Assembly (NCBI RefSeq): GCF_016735695.1
Contig: NZ_JAERQD010000001.1
Location: 124,001 to 188,000 of the forward strand
DNA: 64,000 nt
Direction of reading: 5' to 3'
Origin: Microvirga zambiensis WSM3693
Lineage (GTDB): Bacteria > Pseudomonadota > Alphaproteobacteria > Rhizobiales > Beijerinckiaceae
Positions within the stretch are counted from its first letter, which is position 1. Every line of letters starts with the position of its first letter. Positions 18,090-25,994 of the stretch are shown one piece after another. The notes under the pieces were generated by a model. That model worked only from the letters and a program-made list of their open reading frames with translations. It was not told where the DNA came from and ran no database searches. Both the position numbers and the translations under genes were made by a program.

Positions 18090-19373
18090 TTACTGAACGG
18101 CGCAGGCGCCCTGGCTCGGCTTGTCGGGCGCCCAGCACGGCGCGCCGGTTTCCTTCATGAGCGCATCGAGCACTTTTGCTTGAGCCTCGAGCACGTCCTT
18201 CACCGGCTCGTTGCGCAAAACGATGCGCTGGAACGAGTCCATGTAGACCTTGTTGAACTCGCCGCCCTTGGCGCCGAGGCCGACGGGCAGGAGCGAGACG
18301 AGCGCATCCTTCGCGTTCTGCGTCGCGGCGACGGCGCCGGCGAGTGCCTTGATGCCGGGCGCGAGATCCGGCGGCAGCTCGGCCTTCACGACCGGGAAGA
18401 AGCCGACTTCGGCGGCGGTCGCGAGCTGCGTCGCCGGCTTCGTCATGTGCTCGATCACCGCCACGGCACCGGCGCGGTTCGGCGCGTCCTTCGGAATCGC
18501 GAGGCCGGCGATCACCGGCATGTAGCCGCGCCCCTTCGGACCCGCTGGCGCCGGGAAGGCGACGAACTGGTCGGGCTGCAGGGTGAGCGCTTCCTTCACG
18601 CGGGCGATGTGATCCCACGCGACCCATACTTCGCCGGCAAGCAGCGGCTCCTGCATGAAGTTGTAGTTGGTGGAATTGGGATTCGACACCGCCCAGATCT
18701 CTTTCAGCGCGTTCCAGCCGACTTCCGCGTCGGGCGACTTGAAGGTCGTCACCACGCCGCCGGTGAAGGACGGGTAGAAATAGCCCTGGAAGAAGCGCGG
18801 CAGCAGGCCCGTGGGGCCGGCCGGGAAGCCGAGGCGGCGCTGGCCGGTCTTGTCGACGATGTTCTTGCCCCATTGCTGCAGCTGGGCATAGGTGAGGCTG
18901 TTGATGTCGGCGCCGGCGGGCAGGTATTGCAGCGCCTGCTTGTTGGCGACCATCACGTAGGTCGCCTGCATCCACGGGATGTATTGCTGCTGTCCCGTGC
19001 CGAGCTTGCCGAGCTCCATCAGGCCTGCGGGAATGCCGCGATCGGTCAACTTCGCGGCGACATCGTCGACGGGCTGGAGATCGGCCGGCACATGCGGCTG
19101 CAACTCGCCGTGCAGCGCGCCGACGACGCTCGCCGTGCGTTTTCCCGCCTGCGTTTCGGCCTTCATGCGCACCGCGAAGGCGGGCGGCTCGTCGACCACA
19201 TAGGTGACCTTGCCGGGAATCCCTTTCAGCAGGACTTCACGGACTTTGGTCGCCTCCTCGATGGGGCGAAGCTGCGTCGAGTAGAAAATGGTTTCCTGCG
19301 CCTGCGCGACGGTCATCCCTCCCAAAAGGGCAGTCGCGGCGACAATGGCGCGAAGCGATACCGGATGCGTCAT
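18090..19373 (-). CDS. Sugar ABC transporter substrate-binding protein
   Basis: A 427-residue periplasmic solute-binding protein (family 1). It has a Sec signal peptide (VSLRAIVAATALLGGMTVAQAQ, cleavage after AQA). The mature part has the alternating alpha/beta architecture of CUT1 binding proteins, with typical segments TYVMVANKQALQ, FKSPDAEVGWNALKEIW and MPVIAGLAIPKDAPN, the last being the conserved family signature near the hinge. It gives specificity to the importer of this operon. Length and position (first structural gene after the LacI regulator, 67-74 bp gap) are normal. The ligand is unknown. Confidence 0.9.
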   Translation of the reverse strand: MTHPVSLRAIVAATALLGGMTVAQAQETIFYSTQLRPIEEATKVREVLLKGIPGKVTYVVDEPPAFAVRMKAETQAGKRTASVVGALHGELQPHVPADLQPVDDVAAKLTDRGIPAGLMELGKLGTGQQQYIPWMQATYVMVANKQALQYLPAGADINSLTYAQLQQWGKNIVDKTGQRRLGFPAGPTGLLPRFFQGYFYPSFTGGVVTTFKSPDAEVGWNALKEIWAVSNPNSTNYNFMQEPLLAGEVWVAWDHIARVKEALTLQPDQFVAFPAPAGPKGRGYMPVIAGLAIPKDAPNRAGAVAVIEHMTKPATQLATAAEVGFFPVVKAELPPDLAPGIKALAGAVAATQNAKDALVSLLPVGLGAKGGEFNKVYMDSFQRIVLRNEPVKDVLEAQAKVLDALMKETGAPCWAPDKPSQGACAVQ

Positions 19374-19440
19374 GTCCTTCCTCCATCGGTCCCTTTTTGG
19401 TGCCGCTCGATCCGGGGCCGGAAGATCGAGGGCATCATTC

Positions 19441-20448
19441 TCAGCTGGCCGGTCCGTGGGTTAACCGCGGAACCTGCCGAACCGGCAGAATTGTTTGCAG
19501 CTCGCCGGCCTCGCGGCCGCCAAGCCGTGCGATCAGCATCTCCGCCAATTGCCGGCCGACATCGGGGGCTGCGATCTCCATGCTCGAGAGCGGCGGATCG
19601 GTGAAGGCGGCGGAGGGCAGATTGTCGTGCCCGATCACGGCGATCTCGCGTCCGGCGACGAGGCCTCGCTCCTTCAGAGCGCTCAGCGCGCCGATGGCCA
19701 TGCTGTCGGTGGCGCACAGAAGCGCGGTGGGCGGCGTGCTTTGCTGCAGCAGCCATTGCGCCGCCTCGTAGCCGCCTGATTCCGTCGGCTGCGCGGTATA
19801 TTCGAGCCGCTCACCGGCGTCGGCTTCATCGAGCGCCTTCTGCCAGCCCTTACGGCGCAGATGGGCGAAGGTGAAATCCTGCGGCGCGGCGATGTGAGCG
19901 ATGCGTCGATGGCCGAGCGATCCGAGCTGCCGCGCGGCATCGCGGAAGCCGGCCTCGCCGTCGCCGTCGATGAAGGCGTGCTCGTCGGATCGCGCAGTGC
20001 GGCCATGGGTGACGAAGGGGATGCCGCGCTCCTTCAGGAAGGCGACACGCTCGTCCTCTAGCCTTGTCCGCACCACGATCACCGCATCGGCGCGCCGTCC
20101 GTCGAGAAGCCGCCGGTAGGTGTCCATCTCGCCGGCGCGGCCGGCGGTCGGCAGCAGCATCAGGTCGAGGCCCTCCTCGGCGAGCCTCTGGCCGCAGGCG
20201 GCGAGCATGTTGAGGAAGATCGGCGGGCCGAACCGGCCCGGCTCCGTCGGCAGGGTCACCGCCACCGCCTCGGCCTTGCGCCGCCGCAGGCTGCGGGCGG
20301 CCGGGTTCGGCCGGTAATTCATGGCCTGGGCCGCCGCCTCGACGCGCTTGCGGGTCGCCGGCGCCACGTCCGAATAGCCGTCGAGCGCCCGCGACACCGT
20401 CGTGATCGACAGGCCGAGCGATTGCGCGAGCAGCTTCAGGTTCGACAC
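19441..20448 (-). CDS. LacI-family transcriptional regulator
   Basis: A repressor with an N-terminal LacI helix-turn-helix (NLKLLAQSLGLSITTVSRALDGY, of which SITTVSRAL is the recognition segment) and hinge helix NPAARSLRRRK. A periplasmic-binding-protein-like ligand domain follows (ALLCATDSMAIGALSALKERG). I chose the GTG at 20448 because AAGGAAGG lies at ribosome-site distance and the HTH then begins near residue 3. ATGs at 20481/20478 give 11-12 more residues but almost no leader after the operator. It heads the operon for sugar import and hydrolysis and probably represses itself and the operon through the palindrome at 20485-20498. Confidence 0.9.
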   Translation of the reverse strand: MSNLKLLAQSLGLSITTVSRALDGYSDVAPATRKRVEAAAQAMNYRPNPAARSLRRRKAEAVAVTLPTEPGRFGPPIFLNMLAACGQRLAEEGLDLMLLPTAGRAGEMDTYRRLLDGRRADAVIVVRTRLEDERVAFLKERGIPFVTHGRTARSDEHAFIDGDGEAGFRDAARQLGSLGHRRIAHIAAPQDFTFAHLRRKGWQKALDEADAGERLEYTAQPTESGGYEAAQWLLQQSTPPTALLCATDSMAIGALSALKERGLVAGREIAVIGHDNLPSAAFTDPPLSSMEIAAPDVGRQLAEMLIARLGGREAGELQTILPVRQVPRLTHGPAS

Positions 20449-20484
20449 AGGGCGGGCACCTTCCTTGTGTGCCAGCATCATTCT

Positions 20485-20498
20485 CCAAAACGTTTTGG
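20485..20498. promoter_or_regulatory. LacI-type operator
   Basis: CCAAAACGTTTTGG is a perfect 14-bp palindrome centred on CG, the hallmark of LacI/GalR-family operators (central CG contacted by the hinge helices). It lies immediately upstream of the LacI-family gene. No second copy was seen before the downstream transporter genes, which suggests control of the whole operon from this one site. Confidence 0.8.
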
Positions 20499-20598
20499 GA
20501 AGTCAATATTCCCAGACTAGATCGTTGGTATAGAGTTGAAGGTCGTGGGATGCCTCCGGCGCAAGTGTCTTGAGCGGGAGGACGCTGCATGCGTGTCC

Positions 20599-20766
20599 AT
20601 CATCCCCGGGCTTGTCCCGGGGACCCACGTCTTCGAGACCGGCATCCTCGCCCTCCCATGTCGTCACCTCCCCGGACTTGTTCCGGGGATCAGTGCCGGT
20701 GACCTCGACGCGGTGAGGCGCCGCGCCTCCCAAGACGTGGGTGGCCGGACCAAGTCCGGCCATGAC
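20599..20766. repeat. Dispersed palindromic element, copy 1
   Basis: The outer arm CATCCCCGGGCTTGTCCCGG continues into GGACCCACGTCTT, which is answered by AAGACGTGGGTGG and ends CCGGCCATGAC. A second CCCCGGACTTGTTCCGGGG hairpin (20670-20688) is nested inside, making this copy longer than the other two (21144-21232 and 30475-30561). It is non-coding and of rhizobial REP-like type. Confidence 0.75.
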
Positions 20767-21143
20767 GGCTGCGGGTGTTCGATCTGTTTTTGTCAAAGAG
20801 CCAGCACCTTTTGGCCCGCAGCGGGTGCTGCGAGCCGTCAAGGTCGAGGGAGGCGCGAATGGCAGCCCGGCTCGCTTTTGTGTGTGAAATGCTCAGAGCC
20901 GGCTTGCTCGTCGCACACGGTTTGTTTCAGCGGACCCGGATCAAGCCCGGGCCGGCCACCCGCGATCACCGGCTTGCGAGGCCTGCGGCGGGACCGCTCT
21001 CCGCCCCGTTCTTGCGACGCCTCGCGAGCGCGCCCCTCGCCGGGCGGGGATGGCGAATGATATAGCCGAGCTTGACCATTCCGCCAAGAACAAAGAGAGA
21101 ACGTAACGTTGCTTGCGCTCACCCCGTCTCAACACCCTTCCGC

Positions 21144-21232
21144 GTCATGGCCGGGCTTGTCCCGGCCACCCACGTCTTGGACCCACAACGCTGCACAAGA
21201 CGTGGATACCCGCGACAAGCGCGGGCATGACG
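21144..21232. repeat. Dispersed palindromic element, copy 2
   Basis: GTCATGGCCGGGCTTGTCCC leads into CACCCACGTCTTGG. The second half, CAAGACGTGGATACCCGCG and GCGGGCATGAC, is its inverted counterpart. It shares the GTCAT...CCCACGTCTT / AAGACGTGG...ATGAC skeleton with the copies at 20599-20766 and 30475-30561. Confidence 0.78.
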
Positions 21233-21422
21233 GGAGAGGGGGCCGTGCGCGACCCTGACGCCCCCTCTCCCGGCTCACCGGCGTTCGCCACCCTCCCCCG
21301 CAGAGGGGGGGAGGGTTCGCGCGGTGCGTCATGGCCATCCCGATCGAACAAGCGCCTCACCTCACCGAATCGGGATCACCGGCACAAGGCCGGTGATGAC
21401 GTGGGCGGGGCGTTCGATGGCC

Positions 21423-21875
21423 TCACGCCTTCCGCTGCCAGCGCCCGCGCTCGTCCTGCTGCCAATAGGTCGCGTCGTGCCCCCCCTCTTTCACCGCCCG
21501 CCACTGGTCGCGGGCGAAGGCGAGGGCCTGGACGTCGTTGCCGTCGAAGAGGATCGCCAGCCTCTCGTAGGATGCGATGTCCGCGGGCAGTTCGGCGCCC
21601 TCGACGAGGAAGCGGATGGAGGCGCCGTTGGGGTTTTCGCCCGACATGGCGATGAGGATCGGCTGGTCGGCCGCGTGAGCCTCGCGGTCGGTTCCATGCG
21701 GTACGAAGCTCTCGTCGGTGAAGGTCCACAGATGATCGTCGAGCGCCGACATGCGCTCCTCCGTGGTCACCTGCACCACCGCCCGCCAGCCCCGCTCCAG
21801 CGTCTTCTGCAGGAGCGTGGGCAGTACGGCCTCGAGCGGCTGATGCTGGAGATGATAGAAAAGGATTTCGGCCAT
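21423..21875 (-). CDS. holC: DNA polymerase III chi subunit
   Basis: A 150-residue HolC family protein. MAEILFYHLQHQPLEAVLPTLL begins the fold, and WTFTDESFVPHG plus QPILIAMSGENPNG are conserved chi motifs. Chi links the clamp-loader complex to single-stranded DNA-binding protein at the replication fork. The start is set at 21875, where homology begins; upstream in-frame codons fall inside a palindromic repeat (21885-21987). Its place directly downstream of pepA on the same strand is the widely conserved pepA-holC arrangement, which supports the call. Confidence 0.92.
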   Translation of the reverse strand: MAEILFYHLQHQPLEAVLPTLLQKTLERGWRAVVQVTTEERMSALDDHLWTFTDESFVPHGTDREAHAADQPILIAMSGENPNGASIRFLVEGAELPADIASYERLAILFDGNDVQALAFARDQWRAVKEGGHDATYWQQDERGRWQRKA

Positions 21876-21884
21876 TATTTCATC

Positions 21885-21987
21885 GTCATCCCGGACGGAG
21901 CGTAGCGCAGATCCGGGATCGCCAACAGGATCAGGCGCCATTCTCGTATAGCGATCCCGGGTTCCACTGACGCGGCCCCGGGATGAC
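21885..21987. repeat. Palindromic element between pepA and holC
   Basis: GTCATCCCGG (21885-21894) and CCGGGATGAC (21978-21987) are perfect inverted ends of a roughly 100-bp element that fills the pepA-holC gap. Internal GATCCGGGATCG and GCGATCCCGGGTTCC segments pair as well. It is of the same general GTCATyCCGG type as the element before rpoZ. Confidence 0.7.
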
Positions 21988-21999
21988 GCACTTTACGGT

Positions 22000-23493
22000 T
22001 CACGCCTCGTAGTGATCGCGCACGAGCCGGTCGAGGAGACGCACGCCCCAGCCCGAGCTCCAGCCCTTGTTGATCTCGGTCGCGGGCGAGCCCATGGCCG
22101 TGCCGGCGATGTCGAGATGGGCCCAGGGCACGTCGTTGACGAAGCGCTGGAGGAGCGCCGCCGCGGTGCTCGATCCGCCGAAGCGGCCGGCCGAGTTCTT
22201 CATGTCGGCGAACTTCGACTCGATCATCTTGTCGAATTCGGGCCCGAGCGGCATGCGCCACACGCGCTCGCCGGTCGCCTTGCCCGCAGCGGTGAGGCGC
22301 TCCGACAGTTCGTCGTTGTTCGAGAACAGGCCTGCATATTCCTGGGCGAGCGCCACGAGAATCGCACCGGTCAGGGTCGCGAGATCGATCATGAACTTGG
22401 GCTTGAACCGATCCTGCACGTACCAGAGCACGTCGGCGAGCACGAGGCGCCCCTCGGCATCGGTGTTGATGATCTCGATGGTCTGCCCGGACATGGTCGT
22501 CACGATGTCGCCCGGGCGCTGGGCGTTGCCGTCCGGCATGTTCTCGACGAGGCCGATGGCGCCGACGACGTTGGCCTTGGCCTTCCGGCTCGCCAGCGCA
22601 TGCATGAGGCCGACGACGCAGGCCGCGCCCGCCATGTCGCCCTTCATGTCTTCCATGCCGGCGCCCGGCTTGATCGAGATGCCGCCCGAATCGAACACCA
22701 CACCCTTGCCGATGAAGGCGATGGGCTGCTCGCCCGCCTTGCCGCCGTTCCAACGCATGATGGCGACCCGGCCGCCGCGCACAGAGCCCTGCGCCACGCC
22801 AAGAAGGGCCTGCATGCCCAGTTTCTTCATGGCCCTGTCGTCGAGGATCTCGACCTCGACGCCGAGCTTGGTGAGCGCCTGGGCGCGGGCGGCAAATTCC
22901 TGCGGCCCAAGCACGTTCGGCGGCTCGTTGACGAGATCGCGGGCGATGATCACGCCCTGCTGGACGCCCTCCCGCGCCTTGTAGACCTTCTTGACCGCGG
23001 CGGGATCGGCCACGCTGAAGACGAGGCGGCCGCCGGTCTTGGCGGTATCATCGTCCTTCTTCTTGGTCTTGTAGCGGTCGAAGCTGTAGCGGCGCAGCTG
23101 CGCGCCGAGCGCCATGTCGGCCACGGCGTCCGGCGTCACATTGGTGCCGGGCAGATCCAGGACGGCGGTCGCGAGCTTGCCGTTCAGCTTGCCCGCGATC
23201 AGGCCGCCGAGCTGGACGAAATCCAGGGCCGCCCGTTCCTTTTCGCCGCCGATTCCGACCACGATCAGCCGATCCACCGGCAGACCCGCCGGAACGACGA
23301 TGGACATGGCCGACTTCGCCTTGCCCTTGAAATTCTCGGCCGCGGCAGCCTTCGCGATGAGATCGACCGCCTTCGCGCCGAGCTGTTTGGCGACGGTGGA
23401 TGTCGGCTTGAGATCCTCCCCGACGAACACGATGAGATCGCCGGATTGGACCTTGCCGGGGCCCTGGAAGTCGATCTTGAAGCTATCGGCCAT
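22000..23493 (-). CDS. pepA: Leucyl aminopeptidase (M17, PepA)
   Basis: A 497-residue manganese/zinc aminopeptidase removing N-terminal residues from peptides in the cytoplasm. The catalytic C-terminal domain shows the M17 signatures [17 protein letters not shown] (metal lysine/aspartate), [11 protein letters not shown], and the diagnostic [10 protein letters not shown] octapeptide. The start at 23493 ([11 protein letters not shown]) has an AGAGGA ribosome site. A longer reading to 23574 lacks one and has no homology. It lies upstream of holC and is divergent from lptF. Confidence 0.96.
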   Translation of the reverse strand: MADSFKIDFQGPGKVQSGDLIVFVGEDLKPTSTVAKQLGAKAVDLIAKAAAAENFKGKAKSAMSIVVPAGLPVDRLIVVGIGGEKERAALDFVQLGGLIAGKLNGKLATAVLDLPGTNVTPDAVADMALGAQLRRYSFDRYKTKKKDDDTAKTGGRLVFSVADPAAVKKVYKAREGVQQGVIIARDLVNEPPNVLGPQEFAARAQALTKLGVEVEILDDRAMKKLGMQALLGVAQGSVRGGRVAIMRWNGGKAGEQPIAFIGKGVVFDSGGISIKPGAGMEDMKGDMAGAACVVGLMHALASRKAKANVVGAIGLVENMPDGNAQRPGDIVTTMSGQTIEIINTDAEGRLVLADVLWYVQDRFKPKFMIDLATLTGAILVALAQEYAGLFSNNDELSERLTAAGKATGERVWRMPLGPEFDKMIESKFADMKNSAGRFGGSSTAAALLQRFVNDVPWAHLDIAGTAMGSPATEINKGWSSGWGVRLLDRLVRDHYEA

Positions 23494-23709
23494 GAAATCC
23501 TCTTTGTTTCGATGCAGATTGCCGGTCTTCGGGCCGGCTGCGATGCGGACATGCCGTGCGGATGCCTGGGACATATATCATATTGCGAGCTTGGGCACGG
23601 GGAAGCTGCCGTCAAATCGGCGCAATCTCGGGCTGTTGAAAACGGCGATCTTGCCTGAGATCATGTGACACGATACCCAGGGCGTCACCGCCCGGGGGCG
23701 AAGGGCTTC

Positions 23710-24870
23710 ATGACACTTCTCGAACGATACATCCTGAAAATCACCTTCAGTGCCTTCGCCGCGTGCCTGGTCGCCCTCACGGGGGTGATCTGGATCACGC
23801 AGGCCCTTCGCGAGCTCGATCTCCTGACCGGCAAGGGGCAGACCCTCTTCATCTTCCTCACCGTCACCGGCCTGTCCCTGCCGGCGCTGATCAGCGTGAT
23901 CGCGCCCGTCGCCCTGTTCCTGGCGACCCTCTACACGCTGAACAGGCTGAACGGGGATTCGGAACTGATCGTCATGAGCGCCGGCGGGATGCCGCCGCAA
24001 CGCCTGCTGCGGCCCTTCCTGGTCCTGGCGACCTTCGTCTGCCTCATCGTGGGGGTCATCTCGATTTATCTGATGCCGGCGAGCTTCCAGGAGCTGCGGC
24101 AGCTGTTCACGAAGATCAGGGCGGATTTCGTGGGGACCATGGCCAAGGAGGGCCAGTTCATTACGCTCGAGAACGGCTTCACCTTCCATTACCGGGAAAA
24201 ATCCGGGGACGCGCTGCTCGGGATCTTCATGGAGGATCTCCGGGAGAAGGACAAAGCCATCGTCTATCTCGCCGAGCGGGGCCAGACGGTCGAGCAGAAC
24301 GGAAACGCCTATCTCGTGCTGCAGAAGGGCAGCGTCCAGCGCAAGGAAGCGAACAGCCGAGATTCGTCCATCGTCGCCTTCGAGCGCTATGCGGTCGACC
24401 TGTCGGCCTTCAACAAGGAAGGCGGCGATGTGGTCTACAAGCCGCGCGAGCGCAGCACGACCCAGCTCCTGTTCCCGGACAAGGGTGAACTCATGTACCA
24501 GGAGCAGCGCGGGCGCTTCCGGGCCGAGTTGCACGACCGCCTGTCCTCCTGGCTCTATCCGCTGGCCATGATGATGATCGCGTTCGTCGGGCTCGGCGAG
24601 GCCCGCACCACGCGCCAGGGACGAGGCATCGCCATCGCCGGCGCCGTCGTGGCGATCGTGCTCATGAGAATCCTCGGCTTTGCCGCGTCGAGCGCCGTCG
24701 CGCGCACGCCGTTCGCAGTGGCGGCGATCTACGGCGTGCCCCTGGTCGCCATTTTCATCAGCCTGCTGCTGATCCTGAAAGGGCCCGCCATGCGCTCGGC
24801 CCAGGCCAGGATCCATGCGGCTTTCCGCAGCCTGATCCCATCGCGCTCGCCCGCACCCCAGAAGGCCTGA
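23710..24870 (+). CDS. lptF: LPS export ABC transporter permease LptF
   Basis: A 386-residue YjgP/YjgQ-family permease of the LptB2FG complex, which extracts lipopolysaccharide from the inner membrane. It has three N-terminal helices (ITFSAFAACLVALTGVIWI; LSLPALISVIAPVALFLATL; FLVLATFVCLIVGVISIYL), a large periplasmic beta-jellyroll domain, and three C-terminal helices from WLYPLAMMMIAFVGLG. It begins with the family's typical LLERYILK. The ATG at 23710 is preferred to one at 23665, which would add 15 residues lacking homology. lptG follows 2 bp after the stop, so the two are co-translated. Confidence 0.94.
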   Translation: MTLLERYILKITFSAFAACLVALTGVIWITQALRELDLLTGKGQTLFIFLTVTGLSLPALISVIAPVALFLATLYTLNRLNGDSELIVMSAGGMPPQRLLRPFLVLATFVCLIVGVISIYLMPASFQELRQLFTKIRADFVGTMAKEGQFITLENGFTFHYREKSGDALLGIFMEDLREKDKAIVYLAERGQTVEQNGNAYLVLQKGSVQRKEANSRDSSIVAFERYAVDLSAFNKEGGDVVYKPRERSTTQLLFPDKGELMYQEQRGRFRAELHDRLSSWLYPLAMMMIAFVGLGEARTTRQGRGIAIAGAVVAIVLMRILGFAASSAVARTPFAVAAIYGVPLVAIFISLLLILKGPAMRSAQARIHAAFRSLIPSRSPAPQKA

Positions 24871-24872
24871 CC

Positions 24873-25958
24873 ATGCTGATCGGCCGCACCCTCGGTGCCT
24901 ATTTCTCACGACAGTTTCTTAAGACTATTTTCCTGGTTTTCGCGACTGTCTTCACCCTCGTCTACACCCTCGACTTCGTGGAGCTCATGCGCCGGGCGGG
25001 CGACGCCCCCGGAGCGACGACCGGAGCGATCGCGCAGCTCGCCCTCTTCCGAACGCCGGCCATTGCCGAGCAGGTGATGCCCTTCGCCATCCTGTTCGGC
25101 AGCATGGCTGCCCTCCTCCAGCTCAGCCGAAAGCTCGAGCTGGTGGTGGCACGGGCGGCCGGAATCTCCGCCTGGCAGTTCCTGCAGCCCGGGCTCCTGA
25201 TCGCCCTCCTGATCGGGATCCTCTCGGTCACGGTCTACAACCCGGTCTCGGCGAATCTGAAGCAGCGCGCATCGTCCCTGGAATCGGAGATCTTCTCGCG
25301 CAACGTCCAGACCCGGGAAAAGCCGATCTGGATCCGGCAGAGAAGCCAGGACGGGCAGGCCATCTTCCGCGCCAACGGCTCGGCGGTCGACTCGGCCACC
25401 CTTTTCGGGGTGACGGTCTATGCCTTCGACGATGCGGGAGCCTTCACGCACCGCGTCGAGGCCAAGGAAGCGACCCTGCATGACGGCTTCTGGGAGCTGA
25501 AGGAAGCAAGGATCCTCTCGGCCACCGAGGAGCCTCAAACTCACGACCGTTACCTGATCGCCTCCACGCTCCAGCCGTCGCAGGTTCGACAGAGCTTCGT
25601 CGACCCCGATGCGGTCCCCTTCTGGGACCTCAAGGAGACCATCGATCGGATGCAGAAGGCGGACCTCAATACCACCACCTATGCCCTTCATTATGATCTG
25701 CTTTTAGCCCGCCCGCTGCTGTTCATCGCCATGGTTTTCGTGGCCGCATCCGTATCGTTAAGATTCTTTAGATTTGGTGGTGTAGCGATGATGGTTCTGG
25801 GTGGCGTCGCAGCCGGGTTCGTGCTTTATGTCGCCACTGAGCTTATGGCGGAGCTTGGGGCCGCTGGAATCATCAGTTCGCTTGTTGCAGCCTGGTTCCC
25901 TGCTGTAGTAGGCAGTCTGCTGGGCACCTTGGCTTTGTTGTACCAAGAGGACGGCTGA
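24873..25958 (+). CDS. lptG: LPS export ABC transporter permease LptG
   Basis: The partner permease of LptF (361 residues, same YjgP/YjgQ fold). It begins IGRTLGAYFSRQFLKTIFLV, followed by helices, the periplasmic jellyroll (VYAFDDAGAFTHRVEAKEAT is typical of the domain) and the C-terminal trio from LLLARPLLFIAMVFVAASVS. LptF and LptG form the transmembrane core that hands LPS to LptC/LptA. It starts 2 bp after lptF and is followed 36 bp later by lptD, forming an LPS-transport operon. lptA, lptB and lptC are not in this window. Confidence 0.94.
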   Translation: MLIGRTLGAYFSRQFLKTIFLVFATVFTLVYTLDFVELMRRAGDAPGATTGAIAQLALFRTPAIAEQVMPFAILFGSMAALLQLSRKLELVVARAAGISAWQFLQPGLLIALLIGILSVTVYNPVSANLKQRASSLESEIFSRNVQTREKPIWIRQRSQDGQAIFRANGSAVDSATLFGVTVYAFDDAGAFTHRVEAKEATLHDGFWELKEARILSATEEPQTHDRYLIASTLQPSQVRQSFVDPDAVPFWDLKETIDRMQKADLNTTTYALHYDLLLARPLLFIAMVFVAASVSLRFFRFGGVAMMVLGGVAAGFVLYVATELMAELGAAGIISSLVAAWFPAVVGSLLGTLALLYQEDG

Positions 25959-25994
25959 CCGTCCTCGACGAGAATGTGTTTTGAAGGAGTGGGG

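Larger units (their letters stand above)
20499..21422. other. Gene-free, repeat-rich intergenic region
   Basis: No credible gene is present in over 900 bp between the LacI gene and holC. The stretch carries two copies of a palindromic element (20599-20766 and 21144-21232) and a CCCTCCCCC-GCAGA-GGGGGGGAGGG hairpin around 21290-21314. Open frames here are short, differ between repeat copies and lack ribosome sites. Confidence 0.7.

Noticed and set aside
16318-18975. 885-codon open frame spanning two permeases and part of the binding-protein gene
   Set aside because: Only the last 286 codons have permease homology; the upstream part is in the wrong frame of the real genes.
18051-19604. 517-codon plus-strand frame opposite the sugar-binding protein
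   Set aside because: Antisense shadow without motifs; the minus-strand protein has a clear signal peptide and family features.
20599-21232. Short open frames within the intergenic palindromes as small genes
   Set aside because: They arise from the repeats, differ between copies and lack ribosome sites.
22012-23658. 548-codon plus-strand frame opposite pepA
   Set aside because: Antisense shadow; His/Arg/Asp-rich composition and no homology.
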